Below are positions 49,032 through 60,579 of a DNA stretch of 64,000 nucleotides, in pieces. Within the stretch, counting starts at the first letter, position 1; each line of letters starts with the position of its first letter. The stretch comes from Megamerina dolium (taxonomy: Eukaryota > Arthropoda > Insecta > Diptera > Megamerinidae), in contig OY978526.1 in assembly GCA_963854835.1 (NCBI GenBank), positions 62,607,765 through 62,671,764 on the forward strand. Reading direction: 5' to 3'. The notes under the pieces were generated by a model. The model did no database searches, had not been told where the DNA came from, and saw only the letters and a program-made list of their open reading frames with translations. The position numbers and the translations under genes are program-made.

Positions 49032-49526
49032 ATGATATATGAAGAGTTACATTATCCCATTATTAATAGTAACATTATTCATGTCCTTACATATGGCGCC
49101 GAAGATAGAACAATTTCCACCTCAAATGAGAGAATGCTCGAAGTGTTCGAGAGAAAAGTCCTACCCAAGACCTTTGGACCTATTTGCGTTTTTGGCGAGT
49201 ATCGAATAAGGTACAACCATGAGCTGTATGAGCTGTATGTCGACACCGACATAGTAAAGCGCATTAAAATTCAGCAGCAGCGCTGGCTAGGACATATCGA
49301 GCGAATGGAAAAACACGATCCGGCTAAAAAGGTGTTATATTCGGAATCCGCTTTTGGCCGACGCAGAAGAGAAAAATCCAACCTTCGCTGGAAAGACCAA
49401 GTACTGGAGAATCTGTCGGCGCTTGGAATCTCTAGCTGGCGTTATCTAGTGAAGGAAAAAATTTGTTGGCGAAGCATACTAGATTCAGCCAAAATCGATT
49501 TTCGGTTGTTATGGCCACATAAGTAA
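49032..49526 (+). pseudogene. LINE family A, C-terminal ORF2 fragment
   Basis: A 164-codon open frame, 5'-truncated at the element level (the first residues to about 49075 are flanking DNA). It reads 'LTYGAEDRTISTSNERMLEV', 'YNHELYELYVDTDIVKRIKI', 'QRWLGHIERMEKHDPAKKVL', 'RRRREKSNLRWKDQVLENL' and ends with 'SAKIDFRLLWPHK'. Directly after the stop comes 'aagtaagtaagtaaa', the short tandem tail of this family. This is the least damaged copy of the LINE 3' end in the window. It encodes only the region downstream of RT and cannot act alone. Confidence 0.9.
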
Positions 49527-49727
49527 GTAAGTAAATAACAGTATCCCAAAATTTGAAAATACAATTTTAAAGAATTTATTGAATAAAAATATTTTTTTTT
49601 TCAGTTCATCCGTTGATGAAAAGAAATTATAGTTCGAAACACTGCCGCAAGTAATATAATAGGAAATTAAATTTAATAATCGTAATTAGGATAATTAGGA
49701 TAAATTTCCTCACTAAACATTTGGTCT

Positions 49728-49800
49728 TGAAAGCTTCTGAAATAGCTCTGTAACAAAGTTCAGAAAAGCGTTGTCACAATGGTTCTATCAGCTTGCATTA
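49728..49800 (+). repeat. SINE body fragment
   Basis: 'gaaagcttctgaaatagctctgtaacaaagttcagaaaagcgttgtcacaa' (49730-49780) follows the SINE body word for word with changes. Head and tail are absent. Confidence 0.6.
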
Positions 49801-49866
49801 TTCTCAAAATTAACACTTTATTTAAATTTTATTTTATTTTTTTTTTGTAACTTTTCTATTTTATAC

Positions 49867-50665
49867 ATATATCGTTTTTAAAAATTCCGCAAACCTCAGA
49901 TATTACTTTGCATTATTTTCGAAAATCTACAAATTTTGGAATTCCATACTGAAGCGCAAGGATCCCGAGATTTGTAGAAATCCCAAAAAACGCAGATATC
50001 CTAGAAAACTCCATCATTTAGCATCATTTTCAAAAACAAAGCTTTGTTTGAATATTTAATCATTTTCGAGAGTAATTTTAACTGAACGGAACTAATCCAC
50101 GGAGTCCACAAATCGTTCTTAAAAGTCGCGAAATTCACAGAAATAGCGAAAGTATCTATTGTTTGCTATTATTTTCAAAAATTAAGTTTTTTTTTTGAAA
50201 TTGTAACTAATTTTTTAACGTAATTTTAAACATTTTATACTTTTTAAAGAAATTTTGTAATTTTATACTTCCGGCCTGAATTCTGGGATTCCGAGTTCGT
50301 TTAAAAAATCGCAAATAATCCCAGAAATCCCGCAAATACTCATTAATATTAATTATTTTTAAAAAATAAACTTTTTTTTTGAAATATTATACAATTTTTT
50401 AGCGTAAATTTAAACATTTTATAATTCTGGTCTAAATTTTATAATACCGAGATCGTTTTAAAAAAATTGCAACAAAATCCCAGAAATCCTAGAAATCATT
50501 AATTTGCATTATTTAAGAAAATCAGGTTTTATTCGAAATTATAACTAATTTTTTAGTGTAACTTTAAACATTTGATACTTTCCGACTCAATCCTGGAATC
50601 CCGAGTCCATTTTAAAAAGTTCCAAAATTTCCCGGAATCATCAAGTTGCCCGAAAAATGACATCC
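49867..50665. repeat. Degenerate tandem array, period about 155 bp
   Basis: Recurring block 'gaatcccgagtccgtttaaa'-like, then 'aatcccagaaatcc', 'cattaatttgcattatttt', 'tttgaaattataactaattt' and 'aaacattttatactttc'. The first core occurs near 49958, 50108, 50287, 50442 and 50597, giving spacings of 150, 179, 155 and 155. A partial unit precedes them. No ORF. Confidence 0.75.
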
Positions 50666-50669
50666 CTAG

Positions 50670-53359
50670 CATGTGTATATATAAGGAAAAGAAGGTTAAC
50701 CTATATACAAAATACAGATGTTGCTTGCTGTTGTTGTGTCATTGGCGTCATCATCGACAAATACTTAGATATGTACCTATGTACAAATACTACCGGAATA
50801 CAGTAAAGCAAGCGAGCCAGCGCCTACACACAACAGCTACAGCACAACACCGTGATTAACCAATTTCACTATGCGACAAAGCTTATACTAATTCATATTT
50901 ACGAATGTGTATATTTGGGCGTTTTGATCATATCGCTTTTATTATTATAAGTTGTTGTTTTTGTTGTTGTTTATTCATTTCCTTTTTTTGTTGTAGTTGT
51001 TTTTTTTATTATTATTTTTTTGTGGCAACAGTAACTAGATTGTGGCGCGAGCCAATGCTCACCAATAACCCGAGCACATGGCCATTTGCTACTACTAAGT
51101 AGTATGTGTGTATGTTATTATACTTATTATACGAATAATTCATACATGCATACTTATGTATATTTAATACAAATTAATTTAATTCACAACAACAACGACA
51201 TTGTAATAATTTAAATAAATTAATTAAAACACAAAAACCTCATGATTGCGCTATACTTGTATAGTTTACTCTAACCCTTATGTGGATTTTAAAATTTAAC
51301 TCTCGAAGACATCAAATGCACCGGATATTTTTATTAATCACCATAATCAATGGAAATAATTTGAAAAAAATAAGTGTATGAAAACAACAACAACAACAAC
51401 ATAAAAAAATGTATGAAAACTCAAAAATAAGAATTAGGTACTTGTATCAAGTGATGACAGTGTTAAAAGCAGGTGACTAACAACAACAACAACAAGGTCA
51501 GAAGAAATATAGAGAAAGAGTGAGAAAAGCACGCGCCGTCGTCAATTGTGTTTTTACTGATGGTTTGATTGGAATGGTAGCTGTTGTGTGTAGTAGTAGT
51601 AGTAGTTGTTGTTGTTTTTATTGTTGTTATTGCTGCTGCTGCTCCAGTACCTCATTGCATACTTAGTTATTATTGTTGTATGTAGCTGTTAAAAAATGCC
51701 ACGAGTTACGATGTAATTTAACGATAAAATTGTTATTGTTTCAGCTTCACCATCACTACCAACAACAGCAGCAGCAGCAGCAGAAGCAGTTCGTGGCAAT
51801 CAAGGCGGCACGTTTGTAATTGTTTTCAGTTTTTGTATGATTTCAATGAAATACTATGCAATAACAATAATAATGCATTAATAAATAAATATCAGACTGA
51901 AAAAAATAAAAATTATAATCATTTTAATATAACTTAACTGCACAAAGTGAGATTGTAATTGCATGGTACGTGTATGATATGATGTGGGTGGAGTGATATT
52001 TACTAAATTGTAACTACTTGTTTTTAAACAAAAAGTATATAAATGTGCTATGATGCTGTAATAGTGTCAAATAATATTTTATGAGGAGTAAAGGGCTAAA
52101 CACTTACTCATACATACACTTGGTACTGAACAACGGTGATTTCCTAAGAAATCAAACGCATTGCTGTCATATAGCGCTCTTTTTCACCCGATCTTGGGAA
52201 TATTATACTTAAAGTGTTTGCAATTAAACAGGTTAGTTTTTAAAGAAATAAAACATTCCTGATTTTTACAACTTCTTATAAAAAAATCAGTTTCGAAATC
52301 CAAGATTTTTTTAAATTGCAAAAATTCTATAAAATTTTGATTTTGACCACTCATAATTCTGTGAGTTTTAACTCAATAACTGCTAGTTGTCGTTAAAAGC
52401 GTATTTTAATTGTCTTTCGAATGAAGTACTGTTTCGTTGAGCGCACTTAACAGTTTATCAAAGGATTGAATGATATTAAAAAAAAGCACACAAATTAACC
52501 ATTATCTCAAAAACCTGACCATACAAAAATTTTTTTAAAAGTCTGTTGAGCTCAGGATGTCAATACTAACTATCCCCTATAGCTAAATTTTTTCAAAATA
52601 ATTAATTGTAAAGTATAATACAGACGATATCAGTATATTTACTTAAATAAATAATAGCAACACATTTATTTCACAAAAAATAAGATCATAGTTATGGATT
52701 ATTTTCGTTAATCAAGGCGATTGATTATAAACAGACTTACACATAAAAGCGATTGTAATTATGTATAGTAAAATTATAAATTAAAAAATATAAATACATA
52801 CAGTATATACGAATATATCGTTTCTTAAGCTAAAAATATTTTCCTCTCTTTCTACACACGACTACATTGAATCAAAAATACTAAATAGATCAGTACGAAA
52901 TTAAACATATATATTGATTTGATTTTGTATAAAATTATGAAACTAAACTACAAAATAAATACAATTCAATATTTAAATTTATTAAATACAGGGTACGAGT
53001 ATAGTAATGCAGTAATTGTAGTATAATAAACTTAAAACTACATATAATTCAATTAATATCGAAATACAACACTTTTAATATACAAATAGTTCGTTTTGTT
53101 GTAATTTTTTTGGTTTGTGTTGTATTGGAACTTAACTAATTTTTGGTATATTGCCTTTGGTTGTCCATTGCGATTTAAAATATACAGATTTTCGCTTTAA
53201 TTATAACTAAGATGAATTAGTAATATATTAGTATATATGATACTTGTCAGTCCCTACAATCTAAGCATTCAATATTAATTTGTGCTACCGACTGGCAAGA
53301 GAGATTCTAATACTATATTTACATAAGTATATATATCCTTCAGTCATTCCCCAATGTAT
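50670..53359. other. 3' flank of heartless
   Basis: AT-rich DNA with GTT/CAA trinucleotide runs (51391-51400, 51482-51495, 51594-51650, 51760-51785). No transposon or second gene is recognised. The last few hundred bases before 53360 should hold the 3' UTR of heartless. Confidence 0.6.
52978..52983 (-). promoter_or_regulatory. Candidate polyadenylation signal of heartless
   Basis: The first AATAAA on the minus strand after the stop codon, about 380 bases downstream. ATTAAA variants occur closer. In AT-rich DNA chance matches are common. Confidence 0.35.
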
Positions 53360-55828
53360 TCACTTATAATGATAACGTAATGATTCCACATCTGATTCCT
53401 CATCACTCGATGATGGAGGCGTCTCCAAATTTGCCACTGCTACATCCAAATAGTCCTCATTGGCCAATAGTAATTTATCCAAATTTTCAACAATCTCCGT
53501 AAAAGTTGGACGCGCACTGGCATCGAAATGCCAACACTGACGCATCAACATGTAGATGTTTAGTGAGCACTTTGAAGGCTTCTCCATGCGTTGCCCAGAC
53601 ATTAGATAACTGTAAAGCTCCTCGGCAGACATTATTGTCGGATAGGGTTGGGCGCCGTACGTCATAATCTCCCACAACAGTATGCCATATGACCAGACAT
53701 CACTTTGTGAATCATAGAATTTGTCCTGCAACGATTCGGGTGCCATCCACTTAATGGGTAGACGGCCATTTGTATTCTTACGGTAGTAATCGGTATCTTG
53801 TATGTCGCGTGCAAGTCCAAAATCGGCAATCTTCATGACATAACCATCGCTGACGAGCACATTGCGTGCCGCCAGATCACGATGTATACAACGCCGAGAG
53901 GCTAGGTATTCCATACCGCGTGCTATTTGAAAGGCAAATGAGATTAAATGCTTCTCTGTAAGATTATGCTCCACCTGAGATTCGGGTTGACTCTGGTTGG
54001 GATTTGCATAGGCATCCTTGATGCTGCTGATATTATTTGCAGTAGGTCGATTTTTATTGAGAAAATCCTTTAGATTGCCATGCGGTGCAAATTCCACAAT
54101 CACATAGAGAGGCCCATTTTGACTGCAGCAACCAAGTAGGTTGATGATGTTAATATGCTTTCCGATGATTTTCATCACTTCCATTTCGCGCACCAAACTG
54201 GCAATGTCATCATCAGTGTGGCCCTCCTTGACCATTTTCACGGCTACAATGGCATTATTCACTTCGGCCATAACAACTCGACCGAATGCGCCCTCACCAA
54301 GTGTCGCACCCAAGATCAACTGCGATCGTGCTATCTCCCAGTTCGAGTCCAACGGAAATTCGTACTCATTGAAAGGTGCTGGCTCAGTGTTTGAACTCTG
54401 CAATACAGTTGTGCGTTGCTTTTCGATCTTCACCACCGGCATGATCATTGTATCCATTGAACCACTCGAATCGCCACTTGCCGGTTTATAGATGATCACT
54501 TTCTTGGTCCATTGATGCACTGTTTCGATACGTTGTTTCAGCAGTTTTTCATGTTTCAACTTGCGCAGCACATACAAAATGAATATGGTGGAGAGTAGTA
54601 AGAGTAGGATGATCACTGTTGCCACAATGCCCGCCCACATGGCATGGCTGCGGATAATTTTTGTCACAGTCGTAGCATTCGGCTCCAGCAGTGAACCATT
54701 GATGACACGCAAATAGGCACTACTTAGCGATTGGCCGAGGCCATTGATCTCAATGCATGTATACCAGCCTTCATCTTGCAGGGTTACATTACGAAATTCC
54801 AAGATATCGACATCCTCCTTGATGAAGGTGCGATTTTTCGAACAACCCATTGTGCTGTTGCATTGTGTGAAAGTCCACGCTTTCTTGCTGTGCAAATCCG
54901 AGAGATACTCACATTCCATTTCACCGCTACCATTTAACGGCAGCGTTAGGTTTGCGGGTGCTTTTAGTACTATTGGCTTGTGATTGACACGATCACTGAT
55001 GATCAATTTGGTTGAATGTTCGATGCAGCCCAAATGGTTGCATACCTTGCAGGTGTACACATCCGAATCTTCGGGGACTAGATCTTCCATATTTATAGCC
55101 CATTTGGTCTTCTTCACACGACCCATGTAGCGAAAGATTTTCGTACCATTACGTGTCCATGTGATATTCGGTTCGGGATTGCCAACAGCAGGACATGAAA
55201 GTTGTATAAAACTGCCCGATGGTTTCGAATAGATATTTAACAGATTTTTCGGATTCTTAAAACGTGGAGCAAACTCTTTTGGTTCTGTGTCGGCGGATTG
55301 GGGAATTGTTGAACTGACGGCCTCCGCTGCAAGATCGGCATGATCAACGAGTGCATCCAATTGATCGCTACGTTTGTGTGGCATATCAATGTCACCACCA
55401 GCACCACCACCGTAATCATAATCGTCTAGTTCCTGTGATGTTGGTCGACGTGCCAATGCCGCAATGGGATTATTTAACATTATGATCAGTAGTGCGTAGA
55501 TCAGTAGCACATTCTTACAAGATAATGCTGACGGTGAGCGTTCTATTATATTGTACATGTTGAGGAGGCTATTTTTATAATTTATATTCTTCAAGTACTG
55601 CAGCTGATACTGCTGCTGTTGTGGTGGTGGTGATGGTGACTTATGACTGATGATCATAATGACGTTTCTTCGGTTACAGTTACTTTTATTGTTGCTGCAC
55701 GCAGTACTACTACACTGACTGCTTGCTGTGACAATTGATGAGCATCTATTCTGGTTTTTTGAACATTGTAGCATTTTTGTAGCTACATTTGCTGTTTCCT
55801 TCAGCGCATCGGTATCCATTTTTAGCAT
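53360..55828 (-). CDS. htl: Heartless-like FGF receptor tyrosine kinase
   Basis: An 822-codon uninterrupted frame. It encodes a single-pass FGF receptor; in Drosophila, Heartless binds the FGF8-like ligands Pyramus and Thisbe and drives mesoderm migration and glial development. Signal peptide core at about 105-125. Ig domains lie at about 205-275 (C212, C260) and 295-375 (C305, C358), the two-Ig layout of Heartless rather than the longer Breathless. Membrane segment 398-420. Kinase: Gly loop GEGAFG 511-516, K531, catalytic loop HRDLAARN 649-656, DFG 669-671, activation tyrosines 681-682, with a short insert at about 592-625. All key residues are present. The first 90 residues are polar and Gln/Ser-rich, and precede the signal peptide. 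Met91 (55558) has a CAACATG context and would give 732 residues, close to the 729 known for Drosophila, so it is the likely main start. A TGA directly precedes the first ATG. Confidence 0.96.
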   Translation of the reverse strand: MLKMDTDALKETANVATKMLQCSKNQNRCSSIVTASSQCSSTACSNNKSNCNRRNVIMIISHKSPSPPPQQQQYQLQYLKNINYKNSLLNMYNIIERSPSALSCKNVLLIYALLIIMLNNPIAALARRPTSQELDDYDYGGGAGGDIDMPHKRSDQLDALVDHADLAAEAVSSTIPQSADTEPKEFAPRFKNPKNLLNIYSKPSGSFIQLSCPAVGNPEPNITWTRNGTKIFRYMGRVKKTKWAINMEDLVPEDSDVYTCKVCNHLGCIEHSTKLIISDRVNHKPIVLKAPANLTLPLNGSGEMECEYLSDLHSKKAWTFTQCNSTMGCSKNRTFIKEDVDILEFRNVTLQDEGWYTCIEINGLGQSLSSAYLRVINGSLLEPNATTVTKIIRSHAMWAGIVATVIILLLLLSTIFILYVLRKLKHEKLLKQRIETVHQWTKKVIIYKPASGDSSGSMDTMIMPVVKIEKQRTTVLQSSNTEPAPFNEYEFPLDSNWEIARSQLILGATLGEGAFGRVVMAEVNNAIVAVKMVKEGHTDDDIASLVREMEVMKIIGKHINIINLLGCCSQNGPLYVIVEFAPHGNLKDFLNKNRPTANNISSIKDAYANPNQSQPESQVEHNLTEKHLISFAFQIARGMEYLASRRCIHRDLAARNVLVSDGYVMKIADFGLARDIQDTDYYRKNTNGRLPIKWMAPESLQDKFYDSQSDVWSYGILLWEIMTYGAQPYPTIMSAEELYSYLMSGQRMEKPSKCSLNIYMLMRQCWHFDASARPTFTEIVENLDKLLLANEDYLDVAVANLETPPSSSDEESDVESLRYHYK

Positions 55829-57170
55829 TCAATAGAGTCTTGTGCGTCTGTTTATTTATATAAGTGGTTAGTAAGGGGTGTTCATCGTTCTTGGTCGGTT
55901 TACACATGTGTTGCCCCAGAAGCATAAGTAAGTGTATATATGATCTGGTTTTGTCATTCGATTTTCTGTTTTTTTTTTCTCTCTCTCTCGCTCTATTATT
56001 CTTTTTTCGTGCTTCTGCTCCTTTTAATTCACCGGAAATCCACTTTAGTGACTATATGTCATCTGTATATACTGTAGTTTGCGTATATACTATATACTAT
56101 GTATTTCATTCGTGGGTTCTCAATTATAATTTATTGTTAATGTTGCCGTTGCGTAGTGCGTTGTGTTTACATTTGATTGTGAGCAACATGTGTTTTTGTC
56201 TTTGTTTTTCTTCTGATCTGATTATGTTGTCGTTAGTACTTCTGCTAATACTATTCAATGGTGATCGTTTGATGTTTGATGATCGCTACTCTTAGTGGTG
56301 CTGATCACTGCTAATGATCACCTTAATTATTTGGTTGTTGTTGTGTCTTTGAAAAAGAAAAAAGAACGGAAATGCTTCAAAATTTATGTATTTTAATTAG
56401 AATCTTCTTCGATAGTGCTAATGCTTAGTTGTTATAATATAGTTTTCTTCATCGCCTCAGTTGTGTCATTTGTTTACACGCATTACTCATACGATCAAAA
56501 GTTGACAGATTTATATGCTTCTATCTACAGTTATTATATACATACATTTTGTATGTCAAAATATAAAAATCTCCTGTAACATATGACATCAAAATGGAAT
56601 TATAAAAGAATTCTGTTTGTTCCGAACGTTTTGTATGTTCATTAAATTATTTGCTGTTGTTTGATATTTCCTGTGTGATACTGATCATTTCTATATATAG
56701 TGTATACACTTCAATCATTCACTAGATACTGATGAAGAGAGTTGCTTTTCAGGTATTAAAATCTGAAATAGAAGAAGAAGCGAAAATTCAATTCATTAAT
56801 TATTATTGAAGCCACACGTATTAAGAACAATAATTTCAAAAATTGCAAAAGTCATTTAAAATCATATTCTTCCTCTGACGATGTGATCACGAGCGATGAC
56901 TAGAATGTTAATAAATTTTATTTTCACTCGGAATTGATCATATTTTGTTTCTCTTTCTTTTACAATCAAAATCTCATAAAAACCATTAAATATCTCTCAA
57001 AAATATATAAATATTTTGATTATTTCAATCAATACTATCAATTAAATATTTTTTTACTGTAATCAATTTTGATTTTATATGTATGGCGATCATCATCATT
57101 GAATTAATCAAAAAGTACTGAAACAATTTTATAAGAAAAAAATTGTTCCTTATTGAGAGTCAATATTTTT
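55829..57170. other. 5' flank of heartless
   Basis: Should contain the 5' UTR and promoter, but no TATA/Inr combination can be singled out by eye. TGATC/GATCA words are frequent (for example 56263-56320). A 143-codon plus-strand frame (55864-56295) is hydrophobic, pyrimidine-tract-derived and lacks domains, so it is not called. Confidence 0.5.
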
Positions 57171-57189
57171 AAGGGCAACAATCTAATAT

Positions 57190-57290
57190 ACCAATATCTC
57201 GTTATACGGCCTCTCTTTATACGGTATTTCGTAAAACAACAATATTTAATTATACGACTTTTTTTAAATATGGCTCACATTGTTTCAATG
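57190..57290. repeat. Possible DNA-transposon terminus
   Basis: Three spaced TTATACG words (tctcgttatacggcc, ctttatacggta, aattatacgac) within about 60 bp resemble the sub-terminal repeats of pogo/Tigger-like elements. No matching end or transposase is seen. Confidence 0.25.
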
Positions 57291-57924
57291 GCCTAAAACA
57301 TGCATGCTGAAATTTTTTTATATAACAAATTGTTTTTATTTTATTAACATATAACTTTTTAAATTACTTGTTCAACATTATTTCAGTTTATATGCAATAA
57401 TATCGAAAAAGTAACAACAACAAATCTTCGACTTTATTGCAAAAATGTTTCGACACTAATGCAGCCTAACAGCACAGTAGTTTGTTTAGAGAGATTTAAT
57501 TAAAAAATAAAATATTCGTAGATAAATTGAGCGTAAAAAGCAATGAATGACTGCCTGTTCAACAACGTACTTTGTGACCATTCAAAATGATTGATCCTTT
57601 ATGCTGTTTTCCGTATTATGGCCTACTGGCCTAAATGAAATATAGTAATTATAAATTCTTTTGTTATATTATTTATCTAAACCATGTATAGCGAGGTATA
57701 GATGTAATTTTTAATTTGCTGTATTATTTATCTAAGAAATCTTTTTAATTTCATTACATTTCATTTCATTACACATACGTGTAGTTTCGAAATTTACTCA
57801 ACATCTGTTTATACTTATGTGTCGACTTTCAGCAACTTTTGTTTAAATTCACGCACAAATCATAATGCCGCATAATCATAGTTAAAATAAAGTCGGCATT
57901 GAAAATAGCTTCCTCCTTTTTGCC

Positions 57925-58118
57925 AAATTTAATGTGTAATTTTAATCAAGCACTTAGCTGAAACCACATTATGATGGCGTCACTTTTTGTTTATTCGTGG
58001 TGTGAACAAGAGGTATACGGACACATTATATGTAATTTTAAACAAATACAAAAAAGGCACACACCACGATGACGTCTGTTCTTGTTCACTCGTGGTAAAC
58101 AATATGAAGTATACAAAA
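57925..58118. repeat. Diverged 98-bp tandem duplication
   Basis: 'atgtgtaattttaatcaa' (57930) recurs as 'atatgtaattttaaacaa' (58029), and 'gatggcgtcac...gtttattcgtggt...gtatac' (57973-58017) recurs as 'gatgacgtctg...gttcactcgtggt...gtatac' (58069-58115). No coding potential. Confidence 0.65.
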
Positions 58119-60579
58119 CGACCGTAAACGATTTTTATAGTTAGTGGATTTATTGAAAATAATTGTCAAAATAGGATTAATGTACAGGCATTGTTTCAAA
58201 ATGTTCAAGTTATAAAAAACCATAAATATTCAAGAATTTTTCGTATGAATATTTAAGTTGTAAATTTATTTTGTATTTGTATGATAACAAATTTAAGAAT
58301 TTCTGCAAGGAAAACATCATATATAAAAATTTTTAATTAAATCCAAATATTCTTTGATCAGAAATTGTAAATTTTTCATTGAATGGAAACAATAATTGAT
58401 CATCGTATTTATATAAAAACTCTAAGAATTGTCATGTCTATGGAATTGAATTGAATGTCCTTTTATTGTTGATCGATGATCATATAATCAGTATATATAC
58501 AAAAACCAGTCAGTTAAATTTTCGTAATGGATATTTTCAATCAAGTGCAGATTCTTGCCAATCTAAATTCACACTGATGGATCTAGCACAGATGAGTCAA
58601 AGGATATAATTACATACGTATATTATATAGAAGCGCAGCGCTTGCGAAAAACAATAATAATTTGTTGTATACATATATACTTTTCATAAATTAATACATT
58701 TGCGAATTAAAAAATTGCCTTCTCTTATTTATGTATATCATTTTAACGAATATCCTGTTGCTAAAAGTGGTGAGATGTTAAATTCTAATCAAAGTTTCAC
58801 AATAACTATGAAATGAATATTGATTTTAAAGTTTTCACATGAGCTTAATTAAACATTTTTCGATTTAGAGTATTCGCTGTATTTGTTTCACATTTCAATC
58901 TGCGTAAGTAGAGATATTTGTAAAAAAAAATTATTTGCAATAGTAACCGTTTTGTCATTATATTGAATTCAATGAAATCATAAATAAGAGAGTTCCCCCA
59001 TATATCTTAGCTTTTACCATAACCTAAACAATAGCAAACACAGCAATAGCATAATTGAATTCAATATACACATAATGTATATACATTTGCGTAGGTACTT
59101 ATTTTTAGTTAGGAAAAATGTGTACACAAACGATGTATACAAGTATATGTATGTATATACAATTTAGCAAATGTATACACATACAAATGTGTTCCATATT
59201 CCAGAAAGAAAATTGTGTATGCATACTGATCTACACGTACCTAACCAGTAGGAAACCGAACATGTAATGAAAGATAAATAATATTTTTTTTGAACTAATT
59301 CATGGAATTCATTAAAGCGTTAACCATATTTCATAAAACTATTTGTTTATAGATACCTTCCAGTATCACTGTCAAATACTTTCCGATTGGGTATGCGCAT
59401 TTAATTTTTCAAAATCAAAAAAGTGAAAAATAAAAATAAAAAATTGAATCCATAAAATCAACCAAAATTGAGTTATGTTTACATAAATGTACAAATTAAA
59501 TAGAGAATAACAGAATTGAGAACAGGGTAAAAACAAGCCAAACAAATTTAATAAAATAGCATGAAAATTATATGTTGAGTAGTACTCGTATAAATATGTT
59601 ATAAACCCGCATATAATATATTGATACGCGCACTTTTACTCATATGAACAATTTTGCTGTTTCTCTCTGAGGCATCATAACTAACGTAAATCTATACACA
59701 TACCATGGGTATTTTATATGTATGTATAGGTATGCAATGTATATAACATATGGAGTATATTTTGTTATAATATATATAGTATATTCATATTATTTCTAAA
59801 CTGATCGCAATGATCATGATGATCGTGTTGATGGAAATACTAATGGTCTCGTTGTTGTTAGTTATTTAGAAGCAGAAAAAAAAAACACAATAATAATAAT
59901 AATACTAAAATAAAACTATCCAATGCTTCCGGTGAAAAATAGAAAACAATCATAAAAATAATTATAAAGTACACCGAAAAAGAAATTAACTAAATTATTA
60001 ATCATATATCATTTTTTAACAAATTATTTTAAATTAGAACTAAAATTAAGCAGCTTTATTTAAGACAAAGTCTTGCCCAGCAGACGAAAGAATTTTTATA
60101 TTCATGCTGTTGTTGTTGTAACAGAATTTGTAATTTTTATATTCACAACTATGCATGCATATTAATTAGGTGGTGATATTGTTGTTTATATTAGTTTGGA
60201 GCTCCTAACTAGTCCAGCTAGAGAGCTGGTTCCAACTATCTCTTTTAGGATAATATTTCTGCTATGTAGCTTTTGTTGGTGTTCTGAACATATGTGGCGA
60301 AGGTCATGAGGTTGTCTAATGTAGCTCAGTGGATTTTGGGCTTGTTGACAGTTGAGATCATTTAACGTCGTTTTTACCTCTTTTGTTAGGTGGTGAAGAG
60401 TGTTGCGTTAGATTTCTCAGGTGAGGATTCTCAGGGGTTGGTTTGCTCCAAGGTATGATGAAAATTTAAATTGAATTAAAGTACACAGAACAGCCCTTAG
60501 TATTTCAGTATTTTTTCAGCACACATCGCTGCCAAGGAATCACGTATATGCACATCTGCATTAATTTTTCTTCGCCAAC
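58119..60579. other. Distal 5' flank of heartless
   Basis: AT-rich, no gene or transposon recognised. A less AT-rich block at about 60190-60470 ('ggagctcctaactagtccag', 'ggtgaggattctcaggggtt') looks like an old insertion without identifiable motif. Confidence 0.5.

Noticed and set aside
55864..56295. 143-codon hydrophobic frame divergent from heartless
   Set aside because: No domain; driven by T- and CT-rich tracts in the 5' flank; no start context or conservation evidence.
60315..60345. A-box-like 'gtagctcagtgg'
   Set aside because: No B box and no SINE body follow; chance match.
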